From Paulinella micropora (taxonomy: Eukaryota; Cercozoa; Imbricatea; Euglyphida), in the NCBI GenBank assembly GCA_009731375.1, contig BJOX01000342.1, forward strand, positions 207,025-256,819: DNA of 49,795 nt, read 5' to 3'. The notes under the pieces were generated by a model that saw only the letters and a list, made by a program, of their open reading frames with translations, ran no database searches and was not told the DNA's origin. The translations under genes were made by a program, and so were the position numbers. Positions 10,399 through 20,931 of this stretch are shown one piece after another; position 1 is the stretch's first letter; each line of letters begins with the position of its first letter.

Positions 10399-12791
10399 GT
10401 GTGTGTGGAAGCCGAGCTTGGTGTAAATTTAAAATAGGCAGGTGGGAGACCGAGGTCGTCCAGTTGTTGTAGGATCTGTTGGCTCTGAGGATCGGGAGTG
10501 GGATGTTGTTTGTGTTCGCGATTGGGGGTTTGGTGGCTTGAGAGAGGGTGAGGTTGCACCGGTAAGGGGGGTCTGGGGTTGCTTCCTTCCGGGTTCCAGT
10601 TCATGTTTGGTAGGAAGTTGTCTCGGAGGAGGCGTAGATGGGAGTGTACCGCTAATTGCGTCGATTTGTCGTGCGAGGTTAGGGCCCATAAGAATACCGT
10701 TGCCATACGTAGGTTGGCTCTGTCTTTGAACCGGGGGAGTCCGAAGCCACCACATTTTCCTCTTGGTGCGTAGAGGTATGCCACTGGGATGTCGGTGGCC
10801 CTTAATTGAAGCGTGTTTCGGAAACATTCGCGGAGGTAGGTGTCTAAAGTGTTAGCGTCGGTTTCCTTCAGCGGTGTCCATCCAAGGGGGAAATCTAGGG
10901 TGCCTGGCACGAGATCGCGAAGCGCCCGTCGTCGCGCGTTGGAGATGTTTAGGTGCAGGGCTACTTGGGTGGCTAGTAGGAGGGTATTCATGACTTCGTC
11001 AATCTGGAGTTTGTGGTCGTCAAGGCCGGATGTATACATGCCCAGTGATCTGAATTTCTCGTGCTTGGTCAGGCTGGGAATGGGGGTCCCGTCTAGTCCC
11101 TTGAGTTCAACGTCGAAGTCGATGGTACGGCCATCGGGGAAGACTGTGATGCCTAAGGTGAAGCTGTTGGTGGTGGAGGAGGCAAAGCCAGATGCGTCAA
11201 GTTGGAGTAGGGTGCGTAGGAATCCTGCCTGGGCCCGGTGTATGTAACGTGTCTTGGGGCCTGGTCCCCCGTATGCGTGCCATTCGTCGTCGGCGAAGAT
11301 GTGTTCCGGGGGGATGGTGACGTCCTTTTTTGTTAATGTACGTCCTTGCATCCCAGGCCATGAGTTGAATTGTCTGTTTAGCCCGTAGAACTGGTATCCG
11401 TCCTGGGAATAGGCCGGGAGTGTGGCTGATGTTTGTCGTTGGCGGTATTCGTAGGTAATGTTGAAGAGGGTGGGGCTGATCGGGCTCCCCTGGGCTGTTC
11501 CACGTTCTCGGAACACTGTTGTGGGTTCCCGGATGGTGGTCCCCTTTCTGCCCGTGTGAATGAGGGCACCTTGGTATAGATGCGTGATGAACCGGTAGAG
11601 TTCTGGGAACGCGTCCGGAGGGGCTACCGTGGCTGCAATTGCCTTTTGTAGGACTGGGAGCTCTACCGAGTCAAAGGCATTTTCAACGTCCACTGCTGTT
11701 AAGATAAGGGTGTGGCGTTGGTTGGTCACCCGCGCTGCGTGTCGGACGTCATATAGGATGAGGCGAAGGGTGAGGTTGGATTCATCGGCCCCGGAGATGC
11801 GTGGGCAGTTAGCTTTGGCTGTTTTGCTGATGGTACCCACTTCCAGCATTGGCGTTCGGAGTTGCAGGTCTACCATCTTGGCGTAGAGGTTCATGATGGC
11901 TTGGGATATCATGATTGGGCGCCATTCGCTGGGGTTTAGCGCCCGTGCCAGTACCCTTCCACAGTTGGACCAGTTGGGTGGGCTTCCATTCCTGTTGGAT
12001 GACCCTTCTCGCCAGCATGTGTTGATGTGGAGCAAGATGTAGGATTGTCCTTCTTGGGAGAGCAGACACAGCGCTGCCGGGGGAACTTGGTCTAACCCGG
12101 CAGACGGGCCCTTCTTGGCGGAGAGGGCTGTTCGAAGTTCATCCAGGGTGAAGTCTCTGCGTGCTTCCTGGAAGGCCTGGTGCTTGTCAGGGTATGAAAT
12201 TAGTTGGGGAGGTAACCTGATGAAGCGTTGGGTATATCCCGATGGGAGCAGTAATCGGTATCGCGGTACCGGTGGAGGGGGTCTGGTTGGTTGTGTGGGG
12301 GAGTGTTGCTGTCTCCAATCGTCTAGGAGGCGGTGTATGGGGAGTAGGGCGGCTTCTTTTGCTAGGCGGTCACATATTTCGTTGAGGCAGTGTTGCCATT
12401 CAAAACTGTTTTCGACATGCGACTGGACCCAGTGTAGCTGTAGGTGACCTTGTGTGAGTTTGTATCTGGCGATGGCCTCCCACAGGACCGGGTATGGGCG
12501 TTGGGGGAAGAGTTGGTGGTACTCTCCTTCGAGTTGGCAGTCGGCTAGGCCTTTGTAGTCGGTGAATCCATGGGTTTGTAGCGGTTGCCACCGGCGTGTG
12601 CAGATGTAGTGGAGGATGATAGCGGCCGCCCCGACTTCTTGATGTGTGCTGGTGGTGGGGTGTTCGTGGGATCCAAATATCGCTATGAGGTGTTCCTGGA
12701 ACATGAGTATGGCTCCGAATCCGCCTGCGTGCCCCAGTTTTGGGAAACTGGAGCCATCAATGTGGAAAATGGCGGTGGTTTCCGGGTCCAC
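10290..12791 (-). CDS. Ribonuclease H-reverse transcriptase polyprotein segment
   Basis: Open frame of 833 codons. The first codon shown is GTG, and the frame is open further upstream to about 12815, so the true start is not known. RNase H comes first: FHIDGSS (D12), HQEVGA (E52), FTDYKG (D78) and EICDRLAKEAA (D141) give the four acidic residues. RT follows: AKKGPSAGLDQVP (227-236 region), WRPIMISQAIMNLYAK (290-305), motif A LTAVDVENAFD (catalytic D368), motif B QGSPISPTLF (434-443) and motif C FADD (499-502). The protein would copy the element RNA at a nicked target site. RNase H usually lies after RT in non-LTR elements, so its position here is unusual. All catalytic residues of this segment are present, although the frames on both sides are broken. 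Confidence 0.85.
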   Translation of the reverse strand: MDPETTAIFHIDGSSFPKLGHAGGFGAILMFQEHLIAIFGSHEHPTTSTHQEVGAAAIILHYICTRRWQPLQTHGFTDYKGLADCQLEGEYHQLFPQRPYPVLWEAIARYKLTQGHLQLHWVQSHVENSFEWQHCLNEICDRLAKEAALLPIHRLLDDWRQQHSPTQPTRPPPPVPRYRLLLPSGYTQRFIRLPPQLISYPDKHQAFQEARRDFTLDELRTALSAKKGPSAGLDQVPPAALCLLSQEGQSYILLHINTCWREGSSNRNGSPPNWSNCGRVLARALNPSEWRPIMISQAIMNLYAKMVDLQLRTPMLEVGTISKTAKANCPRISGADESNLTLRLILYDVRHAARVTNQRHTLILTAVDVENAFDSVELPVLQKAIAATVAPPDAFPELYRFITHLYQGALIHTGRKGTTIREPTTVFRERGTAQGSPISPTLFNITYEYRQRQTSATLPAYSQDGYQFYGLNRQFNSWPGMQGRTLTKKDVTIPPEHIFADDEWHAYGGPGPKTRYIHRAQAGFLRTLLQLDASGFASSTTNSFTLGITVFPDGRTIDFDVELKGLDGTPIPSLTKHEKFRSLGMYTSGLDDHKLQIDEVMNTLLLATQVALHLNISNARRRALRDLVPGTLDFPLGWTPLKETDANTLDTYLRECFRNTLQLRATDIPVAYLYAPRGKCGGFGLPRFKDRANLRMATVFLWALTSHDKSTQLAVHSHLRLLRDNFLPNMNWNPEGSNPRPPLPVQPHPLSSHQTPNREHKQHPTPDPQSQQILQQLDDLGLPPAYFKFTPSSASTHTWVAPRRRLVQAGPPHWRRSIQVNQPSRPALDGHTS

Positions 12792-15700
12792 CGCGTCGAT
12801 TAAACGGTTGTGGGGGTTTAAATTACGGTTTCGATTTCGGTTCGTGCCTTGGGGCGGAGGGAGTCTATGCGGAATTTTTTGCGCAGAGGTTGGGGGAGGA
12901 GGTGTAAGAGGAGGGCCACAGCCCCCGTGTTAAGAAGTTGGATAATCCCATTGGGATCATCAGGGTGGTCCTGCCAGTGCTGGATGCATCGATGGGGGTC
13001 GGTAGTCAAGCCGTCTCCCCCTAGTTCGTTGAGGAGGTTTACAATGCACGCGGGGTCCGGTGCTGCGTAGAGGTCCCAGAGTGTTTCTGGAGGCCGCGGA
13101 TTGGGTTGGTCAGGGGTATTGTGGGCTGCCCAATGTAACCGGGTAAAGTGGTCGTTTGTGCGGAGGTAGTCCGGCCGCCCTGGTTCCGTGACCCACTGGG
13201 ATGTGTATTGCATGAGGTTATCGGTCCAAGGTTGGGGTTGTTGTTGTTGTTCCTGGGACCAGGCATCCAGCAGGCGTGCTCCCCAATTGGTTTGGAGTTG
13301 TTGCTCGCTGAACTCCCATAGGTTGGTAGGCATAAGCGCATCGTTGGGATCCTCTCTGCTAGGGGGGGATGGAGGGGGTTCGTTAGTGGATCGATCACCT
13401 AGGAAGATATCCGGTCGGTTGTGTTGTTGTGTGGCCGGGGGGGGTGACGTAGGTGTAGTCGTCTCCTAGAGCGGCGACTGCCATAGCTTGGGCTGCTGCG
13501 TCGGGGACTCTTGCTCGGTACAGGTTGGAGTAATAATCGGTGGTAACTGCTTGGCTAGGCCTCTCTGCTGGTCTGCATTGTCGTGCTCTGTTGTACACTG
13601 CCGTGCGGTTGGTGTCCCATAAATGGTTGAGGGTCTTGTTGGGGGGCATGGATCCCACGTTGGCGTCAGTCGTCATCTTCGCCGCGTACTTGTTTAAACG
13701 ATCCCGGGCCCAGCTGACCGCGTTTAGTGCAAGGGCGCAGAAATCGGTGAAATTTTCCGGGAGGGGATGTAGTGTGTTGGTGTCGATATGGATATTCCAT
13801 AGCGTGTCGACAGCCTGTGTTCCCGGGGTAGGCCCTAGGATTTGTACAATGCGTTGCCACCTGCGTCCGGTTTTCGCAACGTCCTGGGGCAGTTGACCTG
13901 TTGACAGGAGCTTATAGAGCTCGGTTTACGTCTGCTGGTTGGTCAATCGTGATGCTTTCTTGTGGGGTTTCTTGTGGTTGCGGTTGGTCGTTGGGGCTGC
14001 TACTGTGGTAGCCGGTGTGTTTGAGGAAGTGATCCCTGGGGTGGTAGATATGCTGAGTGTCCTGGCAGCAGCTACTGCTCGTGCTAAGAGTTCTTGGGGT
14101 CCGTGCAGGGATTCAATGCTGGTGTGGACGCTGTCGTCAAATAGGGATCGCTGTTGGGCTGACCATTGTTGTGGTCTGTCGTGCTGGGAGGAGAGGGTCT
14201 GTGGTTGGGGGGTCAGGGCTGGTTGGGTCCCTGTGGGTGCCGCTCTGCTGCGTCGTCGTTTGTGCCAGCGGCGTCGGGGATGGGTTGTGGGCTCGATAAG
14301 CGGCGGTGGTGATGGGGGCTCGTCTTGGGTGCCTGGCCTGTATCGTTCCTCCATTCGTAGACGTGCGCTGTTCAGGCGTTGTGCCATCCATTGCGATAGT
14401 GTGGTGTCGCCTTGACGACAGAGGGTTTTCGGCCGGATTTCCTCATTGTCTTGTTCAATTTATTGGAAGATAGCATCGGGGGAAGTGGAGGGCCTGATCT
14501 TAGTAGGCGCGAGCTTGTCGTGTTGTTCTCGGTAGGCCGCATGCTCCAAGAGATGGAGGCGTCCGGCAACGTCATCCCACTTCACGGGGGTGACAGTAAG
14601 GTCCTGGGAGTTTGAGTATCGTTTTCGCAGGCTCTCGGGTTTGGCGGTGGTAGATAGTTTCAGTAGGCCGTCGCGGGCTCCGACGTCGAGATAGAAGATA
14701 GTTCGCATGGGGAAGGATTCGCGTTTCGTCATGAGAGATTTGATGGTGTTGTGTCGGATAATGGGTAAAAGAACCCTCTGTGGGACACGGTCGGGTGGGG
14801 CGCGGCAGTAGCTCCGGTGTGGATGGTAGCGTGGGTCCGGCCGGAGGTGGATGTTGCTTTCAACTGCAAGGCAGTTTGCGATAATCGTATGAACTTGCCG
14901 TTTTTGGATGGTAGCGATCACCTCCTGGCGCTTTAGCGTATACCAACAGGGGATAAGGCAGAATCGGCCTTGGAATAGAAGGTCAGTGGGGGCAGGTTGG
15001 TGTGGGGCGAGGGTTGGGATAACCAGCTTGGTGCCCATGGCGGGGGTGAGGAGTAATATTTCCAGTGCCCAGCGAGGAGGGAGGAGTGGTCCGGTAGGTC
15101 CAGGCCTTTGGGATACGCAGGTGAAGGGATTTGGATGGGGAGGGATGGATTTACGGCGACTTGGGTTCCGCTAGGGGTGTGTTGTATGTTGGCCGCAATG
15201 CATGCTAGGCCAAGCTTGCGCTTAGTCCCTGTCAGCACCGGGCTAATGTGCTTTGCTGTGCGCGGTTGTTGTATCCATGAGGGGGGCGGGGCCGGGAGGG
15301 CGAGGGCGGCATATCGTCGTAGAACCCTGGAGGACGGGGAAATATGCCCCTCGGGGTCACCGGCTCGCTGGGGCATGGCCGGCCCTGTCCTTTGGATATG
15401 GTTTTCCGCGCGTATTGCCTGGTTGAGGAGAGAAAGGGCATGACGATCCCGAGCAATAGGAGTAGCAGCCAATAGGGGCAGCAGTGGCGTTGGCCGTATC
15501 AGGAGTAGTAGTAGTAGTGGTTGTAGTAGTGGTATCGGTGGGAGGGGTAGTGGCAGGGTTAGTAGTAGTAGTAACGGGAGTAGTAGTGGTAGTAGTGGTA
15601 GTGGTCATGGTAGTAGAAGTAGTAATAATACCAGTAGCCGTATTGGTATTGTGGTTGCTGGTCGGTCCAGAGGTGGTTCGGGCCTTTCGTGCGAGCCGGC

Positions 15701-16181
15701 CCATTTTCCGAAGGCGGAGGGCTAGGCGTCGGTGCAAATTGAATGTTAGGGCCCGTCTGGGCCTGCGCTTCACACAAATCCGGGTACTCTTGATGCTGTG
15801 TGGTGTCGGGGCGTGGTGTGGTCGTTTGGGGGTTTGGCCCGGGTTGCATGGGGTGGAAGTTGCGGTGCTGGGCGGCGGGGGAGGGGGCGTAGTGCGGTTG
15901 TAGATCACCATTATGGCCTGTGTTCCTAGGCGGGTCCAGCCTTGTTTTGCCGGCAGGATGGTGACTGTCGCATCGTCCAGTTGTGTCCATGAGTCGTCGG
16001 ATCGTGGGGCAAGGAAGATGAGGTGGGCGTCGTCTTTCGTGTCCGCGCTGCACTGTGACACGGCGCCGGCCAGATGGTAGTGTAGTGATTCTGTGCTTCC
16101 TACTGTGTCTGGTAAGTTGGCATTGGTGCCACCAATGCCATCCCAGACTCGCCAGTACAATAATTCACACTGACTGCCCTA
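12792..16181 (-). pseudogene. Non-LTR element upstream coding region, frameshifted
   Basis: Successive minus-strand frames are open over 16181-15480, 15472-14933, 15038-14460, 14387-13926, about 13896-13395 and 13333-12818. They abut or overlap slightly, as one coding region with indels would. The first part has VWDGIGGTNANLPDTVGS, then a Pro-rich stretch and a poly-Thr tract encoded by a trinucleotide repeat. A basic, Pro/Gln-rich part (14387-13926) and an Ala/Trp-containing part precede the RNase H domain. I recognise no zinc finger or other domain. It may be an ORF1-type RNA-binding region. The 12818 frame ends 27 bases before the RNase H ORF in a different frame, so either an indel or ribosomal frameshifting separates them. 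Confidence 0.55.
15490..15640 (-). repeat. Trinucleotide repeat coding poly-Thr
   Basis: Imperfect AGT/GGT repeats on the plus strand, read as Thr runs on the minus strand within the upstream ORF of the non-LTR element. Confidence 0.85.
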
Positions 16182-16990
16182 GCTAGTCACTGAGTGTCAT
16201 AGGGGGTATTCTTGAATACTAGTCACATGAGAAAAATTGATGTTCAGTTGAAGACTGTGACTCCAGTCAGTGAAAATGATAAAAACGTCAGGCCCTCAAG
16301 TCTGTCCGGTGGTATTTTTAATATTAATAATATAATATATAAAAGAAGGAGAAACTTCGGAGCTATGATTTAAAGCTTCAGAGAGTGAAAACTGACTTCG
16401 GTAGCTTCAAAAAAATGAAATTTTTGAATTTTAAGATTTTTTCGATTTTTGACCGGCCGAAATCAGGTTACAAGTTCTAATGCAGCCGGGCGGCCGTACG
16501 GATGTGCCTGAGAGATGCTATATAGCTCAGCAGATGCAGGGCGCCGGATCGAGAGATGAGAGAGGAAGAAATTGCGGGTTGATATTAATAAATATTGCCT
16601 TCCGGGCCGTGGGAATGCCAGCTGATTTTAAGTGAAAGTTTTACGTCAACTTGAAAAAATTACGATTTTTGACATTAAAGTTGCGTGCTTTTTTGAGCTA
16701 GCAGCGAGATTGAGGAGTTCAGAGAAGCTGCATGATATTTAGAAGCTCACGATCAGTGCGCATTGGAATATGTATGAATTAAGCAGGTAGGCACGTGGGA
16801 ACTTGCCACAAGACGCAGATGAAGAGAATCTATACATAGTAAAAATATGACTTTTTTCAGTCAAGTCAACAATGGCACAGTACAAGCGGGAAGACACAGA
16901 TAGACACGTCAAACGTTCACTATGGAGCGTGTTGGAGCTATTGATGATAATAACATGTCAAAGAACCGCACAGTCCTGCAACAAGCAAAT
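16182..16990. other. No supported gene
   Basis: AT-rich spacer between the non-LTR element and the host gene at 17301. It contains A/T-rich runs (16320-16350, 16410-16460) but no convincing ORF, RNA gene or repeat. Confidence 0.55.
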
Positions 16991-16996
16991 CATTAT

Positions 16997-17102
16997 TTCA
17001 TGACGGACATACATACATACATACATACATACACACATACATACATACATACATACACACACACACATACATACATACATACATACACATACATACATAC
17101 AG
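16997..17102 (+). repeat. (CATA)n microsatellite
   Basis: CATA units with CACA interruptions, ending directly at the duplicated exon segment that begins near 17104. Confidence 0.95.
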
Positions 17103-17103
17103 C

Positions 17104-17315
17104 CAGGACTATTTCCATATCATCAGCCCTGCCTCTGACTGAGGCTTTGGGTTCAGCTGCGCGATCGTACGTACTAATGTACGGAATCGGTTCCTCTTTT
17201 TCCCAGAAAGGAAAGAAATCCTGCCTAGGGCGATGTGCCAACACCAAATGGCCCAGAACCTGGCTTTTGAAGCACTTGATAAGGGCACCATCAAACTCAC
17301 CAGACTCTTGAAGCC
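17104..17315 (-). repeat. Copy of host exon segment 18105-18316
   Basis: About 212 bp nearly identical to 18105-18316, with a few substitutions. On the minus strand it would encode AHRPRQDFFPFWEKEEPIP and the following residues, but it joins the upstream exon in a different frame. A consensus-like donor CTG|GTGAGT sits at 17301/17300 just inside the copy. Read through, the frame runs into the CATA array. Confidence 0.85.
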
Positions 17316-19417
17316 CTTGATGAGGATAGAGTTGCTGTCTGGTGTATTCAGGACAGTCTTAAACTTCTCCGGCTCCTCGCGCTGGTCCACAACCTCCCCC
17401 CAAAAGACAAAGAGCGGGTTCTTGATCCCATCGAAAAGCTCCCCCTCTTTCGCGGCCGGGCCACCCAGTTTGCCTGAGTTAGCGGGCGCCCACCACACCG
17501 TAGGAGTTTCCATGCCTTCGATTTCACTGCCTTTATTTCCGCAGGTGCGATCCAAAATCTCAGGACTATACTTGGGGAGGGTGGTGGCCCGGGCCTTGCG
17601 CCCCGAGCTCAAGGCACTGGCGACAAAGGCAGCTTCGAAAGTATCGGCCCCAGGCGTAAGCTCGGACTTGCTGTCAGTCTTGGGCTTCAGAGAAGCCCTG
17701 GACTTCTTTGAGCACCTAAGATTACACAACTTCTGGAGCGAAACGGACACTGTCAGCAGCGATTAGTACCTGCCGGGCTTGCGCACACCATTTCTTTTCT
17801 GCTTGCCTCTTTTGGAGGCGCCTGGCGGTGATGTGCCTGGCGGTGATGCACCGCTGATGGCCGAGCTGAAGTCTAATTCCGAATCGGCAAGATTAGATGA
17901 ATCCTCAAGGTACAAGCCTTCATCGTCCGAGTCTGTAGTTTGCCCCTCCGGCCTGCAGCACAGTGTAAAATACAATTATGTGCTAGCATTTCGAAACTAA
18001 TTAAGAACCTGAGAGGGTCCGGCGGGAGCTTAAGGTTCAGATCGTCGTCCCTGAGACAAACTCAATCTAGTTAGCAAAAACAAAAAAAAAATGTAAGCGT
18101 ACCCCAGGACTATTTCCATATCATCAGCCCTGCCTCTGACTGAGGCTTTGGGTTCAGCTGCGCGATCGTACGTACTAATGTACGGAATCGGCTCCTCTTT
18201 TTCCCAGAAAGGAAAGAAATCCTGCCTAGGGCGATGTGCCAACACCAAAGGGCCCAGAACCTGGCTTTTGAAGCACTTGGTAAGGGCACCATCAAACTCA
18301 CCAGACTCTTGAAGCCGCTCTGTCGCCACTGGGTCGACATCGTTGTACTTGGCAAACTGAAGCTTGAAGCGACGCGGGGAATCCGGAACCTTCTTTTCAA
18401 CTTCCCTCGCTACCAGCAGCGCATACTCCACAACTTCAAACTTCCATACCAAGTTGTCGTCACGCACCGCTCGCAAAAAGACGCCGGGCCTAGTGTTTGT
18501 TGTCACATGTCAGAATGCTTATATGACAAAGAGAATCATATTATGATTACCCCACCAGGAGCATTCCTTCTTGTGGGCCGCCAAAAAAGCACAAACGGTC
18601 ACCGGTCTGGAGTCATAATAATATGACTCATCAATGATGAAATGCACGCTGATCAATATAGCAACCGTGTGGGTACCTGCAGGTTTTTGTCGAGTTTTTT
18701 ACAAAACTGGCTGTCCAGCAGAGCAAAATACTCAGGAACATCGTCCGCATCCCTCGATGAGACATGCACAATCAACACCCTACGCCAAAACAGTCCATAT
18801 GAAAGACTCAGACAAAATGTTCATACCCGCGCATCCCTTCCTCTGCATCGTCTTGAGACGCATCCTTGGGAAACCTGTAGCCAAAGCTATCGGTTGGCGG
18901 GACCGAAACCGAAACCCACGCGATCTCCGAGCTTGTGCTGTCGAATGTGAGCTTGAGATCCAAGTATATTTGCAACAACCCCTGTTTATCCTGGGAAGGG
19001 TAACCAATACTTGCGACGGCGCCATCATTCCCCTGTTTCTGCTTTCCATATTTGTTCTCGGGCTTGTCAGCGTGAGCATTTCCCTTGTCTTTGCGCCCCG
19101 TGCCAGCAAAGCTTGCGGCGTCGCCAGCATTCCCCTTGTCTTTGCCCCCCGTCCCAGCGGGAGCGCCAGCATTTCCCTGGTCTTTTCCCCCCCGTCCCAG
19201 CAGCCTTTGCGGCGTCGCCAGCATTCCCCTTGTCTTTGCCCACCGTCCCAGCGGCAGCGCCAGCATTGCCCTTGTCGTTGTCCCCCGTCCCAGCAAAGCT
19301 TGCGACGTCGCCAGCATTCCCGTTGTCTTTGCCCCCCGTCCCAGCGGCAGCGCCAGCATTGCCCTGGTCTTTGCCCCCCGTCCCAGCAGCCTTTGCGGCG
19401 GCGCCAGCATCCTCCTC
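17301..19417 (-). CDS. Unknown multi-exon host protein, C-terminal exons
   Basis: Minus-strand exons with short introns (47-66 nt) and matching phases: 19417-18827, 18779-18677, 18626-18556, 18489-18103, 18050-18009, 17952-17770 and 17715 to about 17301. Examples: ATGCGCGG|GTATGA joins GCGTAG|GGTGTTG, and CCGGCAG|GTACTA joins ATCTTAG|GTGCTC. The protein has a repetitive GTGGKDKGNAG-type region, a globular part (for example EYFALLDSQFCKKLDKNLQ and KFEVVEYALLVAREVEKK), an acidic/Ser/Pro stretch, and a basic tail KRGKQKRNGVRKPGR. The basic tail may be a nuclear signal. I recognise no family. The first exon has a 1-nt excess in the minisatellite near 19183-19193, so as assembled it is frameshifted. 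The true 3' end is obscured by the duplicated segment at 17104-17315. It is probably the same gene as the exons at 19886-21380. Confidence 0.65.
18990..19417 (-). repeat. Coding minisatellite (GTGGKDKGNAG repeats)
   Basis: Six or so copies of units of about 36 and 60 bp encode alternating AAAGTGGKDQGNAG-like and DAASFAGTGGKDKGNAG-like segments. One C/G run (19187-19193) is longer than in the sister units and shifts the frame, which then returns to the non-repeat coding frame only by changing phase. Confidence 0.85.
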
Positions 19418-19454
19418 CTGATAATCTAACAGTGTAAATATTTACCTTAGGCGA

Positions 19455-19850
19455 GTGTCACAAACATACACCACCACCCCCCCCCCTCGCATATGCGCAC
19501 CCCTGTCGGAACAAGTCATGGTTTGTGGGAACGAGGAGGATTTGGGAGCTCATATTTGCAGGGTAGCTAGCCCCAGGCTCAATGTTGATGCTGATATAAT
19601 TGTTGTGGAATTCACACAAATATTTGTCTTAGGCGAGTGTCACAAACATGCACCACCCCCCCCCCCGCATATGCGCACCCCTGTCGGAACAAGTCATGGT
19701 TTGTGGGAACGAGGAGGATTGGGAGCTCATATTTGCAGGGTAGCTAGCCCCAGGCTCAATGTTGATGCTGATATAAGTGTTTTGGAAAGGACGCAAATAT
19801 TTACCTTAGGCGAGTGTCACAAACATGCACCACCCCCCCCCCTAGGCGGG
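19455..19850 (+). repeat. Tandem 178-bp dispersed repeat, two-plus copies
   Basis: Two full units begin near 19495 and 19673 (GCGCACCCCTGTCGGAAC) and a partial third ends near 19850. Each holds a C run, CATGGTTTGTGGGAACGAGG, GAGCTCATATTTGCAGGG and CTCAATGTTGATGCTGATAT. Related copies occur at 48499-48840, so this is a dispersed family. It sits in what would be an intron of the host gene. Confidence 0.88.
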
Positions 19851-19885
19851 TCTGTGGTTTATAATTAGTAAGAGTTGAAAGCTAC

Positions 19886-20034
19886 CTTCGCCGTTTAAAC
19901 CATGCACGCCTGCGCTACTTGTAATGGCATCCCTTGCGGCCTCCGACACTTTTGCTAGCTGAGCTAGCTGTTGCAAAACTGTTTCGTTATCACCTGTTCG
20001 CGTGGGTTGTGGGAACTGTACGTTGTCCCATTCG
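19886..20034 (-). CDS. Probable internal exon of the unknown host gene
   Basis: Open segment between an acceptor ATTTAG|CGAATGG (20034) and a donor GGCGAAG|GTAGCT (19886). It reads EWDNVQFPQPTRTGDNETVL followed by QQLAQLAKVSEAARDAITSS, which looks like an amphipathic helix. Incoming phase 2 fits the upstream exon ends (..AAGCG). The outgoing phase does not fit the exon at 19417 directly, so a small exon may lie in the repeat region between them. Confidence 0.5.
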
Positions 20035-20041
20035 CTAAATC

Positions 20042-20830
20042 ACACACACACTGACAAAAACCCAGCACGGCGCAAACGTCTTACCCGTTTGATTCCTCAC
20101 CGCCCTTTGGATTGGGCGGTTCTTTCAAAGTAGCGCTATGCAAGTTTGAACAACGCAAAACACACAATGAGTAGCATTCAATGCACTTAGATGAGGGCAA
20201 ACTCACCGCTTCTGAGATGCAGACTTTTCCTGGTCCTTCCCTTTGCGTTTAGGTAACTTAGCAGTCGCGTCAGCAGCCTCAAACAATGATTCACAGAAGA
20301 AATAATTAAAAATAGTAGAGTAAGCATTAACGATTGAGTTGGTCGAACCTTAGAGGGAGGGAGTCCATCGCCAGCGGATGTCCGTTCACTAAATCACACA
20401 TACTGACAAAGCTCAGCATGGCGCAAACGTCTTACCCGTTCGATTCCTCATCGCCCTTTGGATTGGGCGGTTCTTTCAAAGTAGTGCTATGCAAGTTTTA
20501 ACAACGCAAAACATACAATGAGTAGCATTCAATGCACTTAGATGAGGGCAAACTCACCGCTTCTGAGATGCAGACTTTTCCTTGTCTTTCCCTTTGCGTT
20601 TAGGTAACTTAGCAGTCGCATCAGCAGCCTCAAACAATGATTCACAGAAGAAATAATTAAAAATAGTAGAGTAGCGTTAACGATTGAGTTGGTCGAACCT
20701 TAGAGGGAGGGAGTCCATCGCCAGCGGATGTCCGTTCACTGAATTTAAATCACACATACTGACAAAGCTCAGCACGGCGCAAACGTCTTACCCGTTCGAT
20801 TCCTCACGTCCACTTCAGGTTTTGCAAGTT
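20042..20830 (-). repeat. 352-bp exon-intron unit duplicated in tandem
   Basis: Two near-identical units and a partial third have anchors at 20084, 20436 and 20788. Each complete unit carries, on the minus strand, a candidate exon ending in KRKGKDQEKSASQKR-like codons with donor AAGCG|GTGAGTTTG (near 20214 and 20566), plus a small exon-like segment ending in ACGG|GTAAGACG. They differ by a handful of substitutions, so the duplication is recent. The reading frame through the small exon is not resolved (a TGA appears in one phase). Confidence 0.8.
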
Positions 20831-20857
20831 TGAACAACACAAAACACACAATGAGTA

Positions 20858-20867
20858 NNNNNNNNNN
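20858..20867. other. 10-N gap with repeated flanks
   Basis: Flanks repeat the same ~15 bases (AAAACACACAATGA) on both sides, so the contigs probably overlap here and the gap is artificial. Confidence 0.9.
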
Positions 20868-20931
20868 AACAAAACACACAATGAATAGCATTCAATACAC
20901 TCAGCTAATGTCATAAATAATGCAAACGCAC

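Larger units (their letters stand above)
8823..16181 (-). mobile_element. R2/Utopia-like non-LTR retrotransposon
   Basis: Minus-strand coding sequence with little non-coding space runs from a stop at about 16181 to the gap at 8822. It changes frame about nine times, often near G/C runs. In order: an N-terminal region of unknown function, ribonuclease H, reverse transcriptase, a Cys/His motif, and a region resembling the restriction-like endonuclease of R2-type elements. No LTR or flanking tRNA primer site was found. Domain order matches what I recall for oomycete Utopia elements (RNase H upstream of RT, endonuclease last). I looked for U2 snRNA sequence at the flanks, which Utopia targets, and saw none. 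5' and 3' ends are not defined. Confidence 0.75.

Noticed and set aside
8823-16181. Insertion of the non-LTR element into a U2 snRNA gene
   Set aside because: Utopia relatives target U2, but I found no U2-like sequence at either visible flank, and the 3' flank is partly in a gap.
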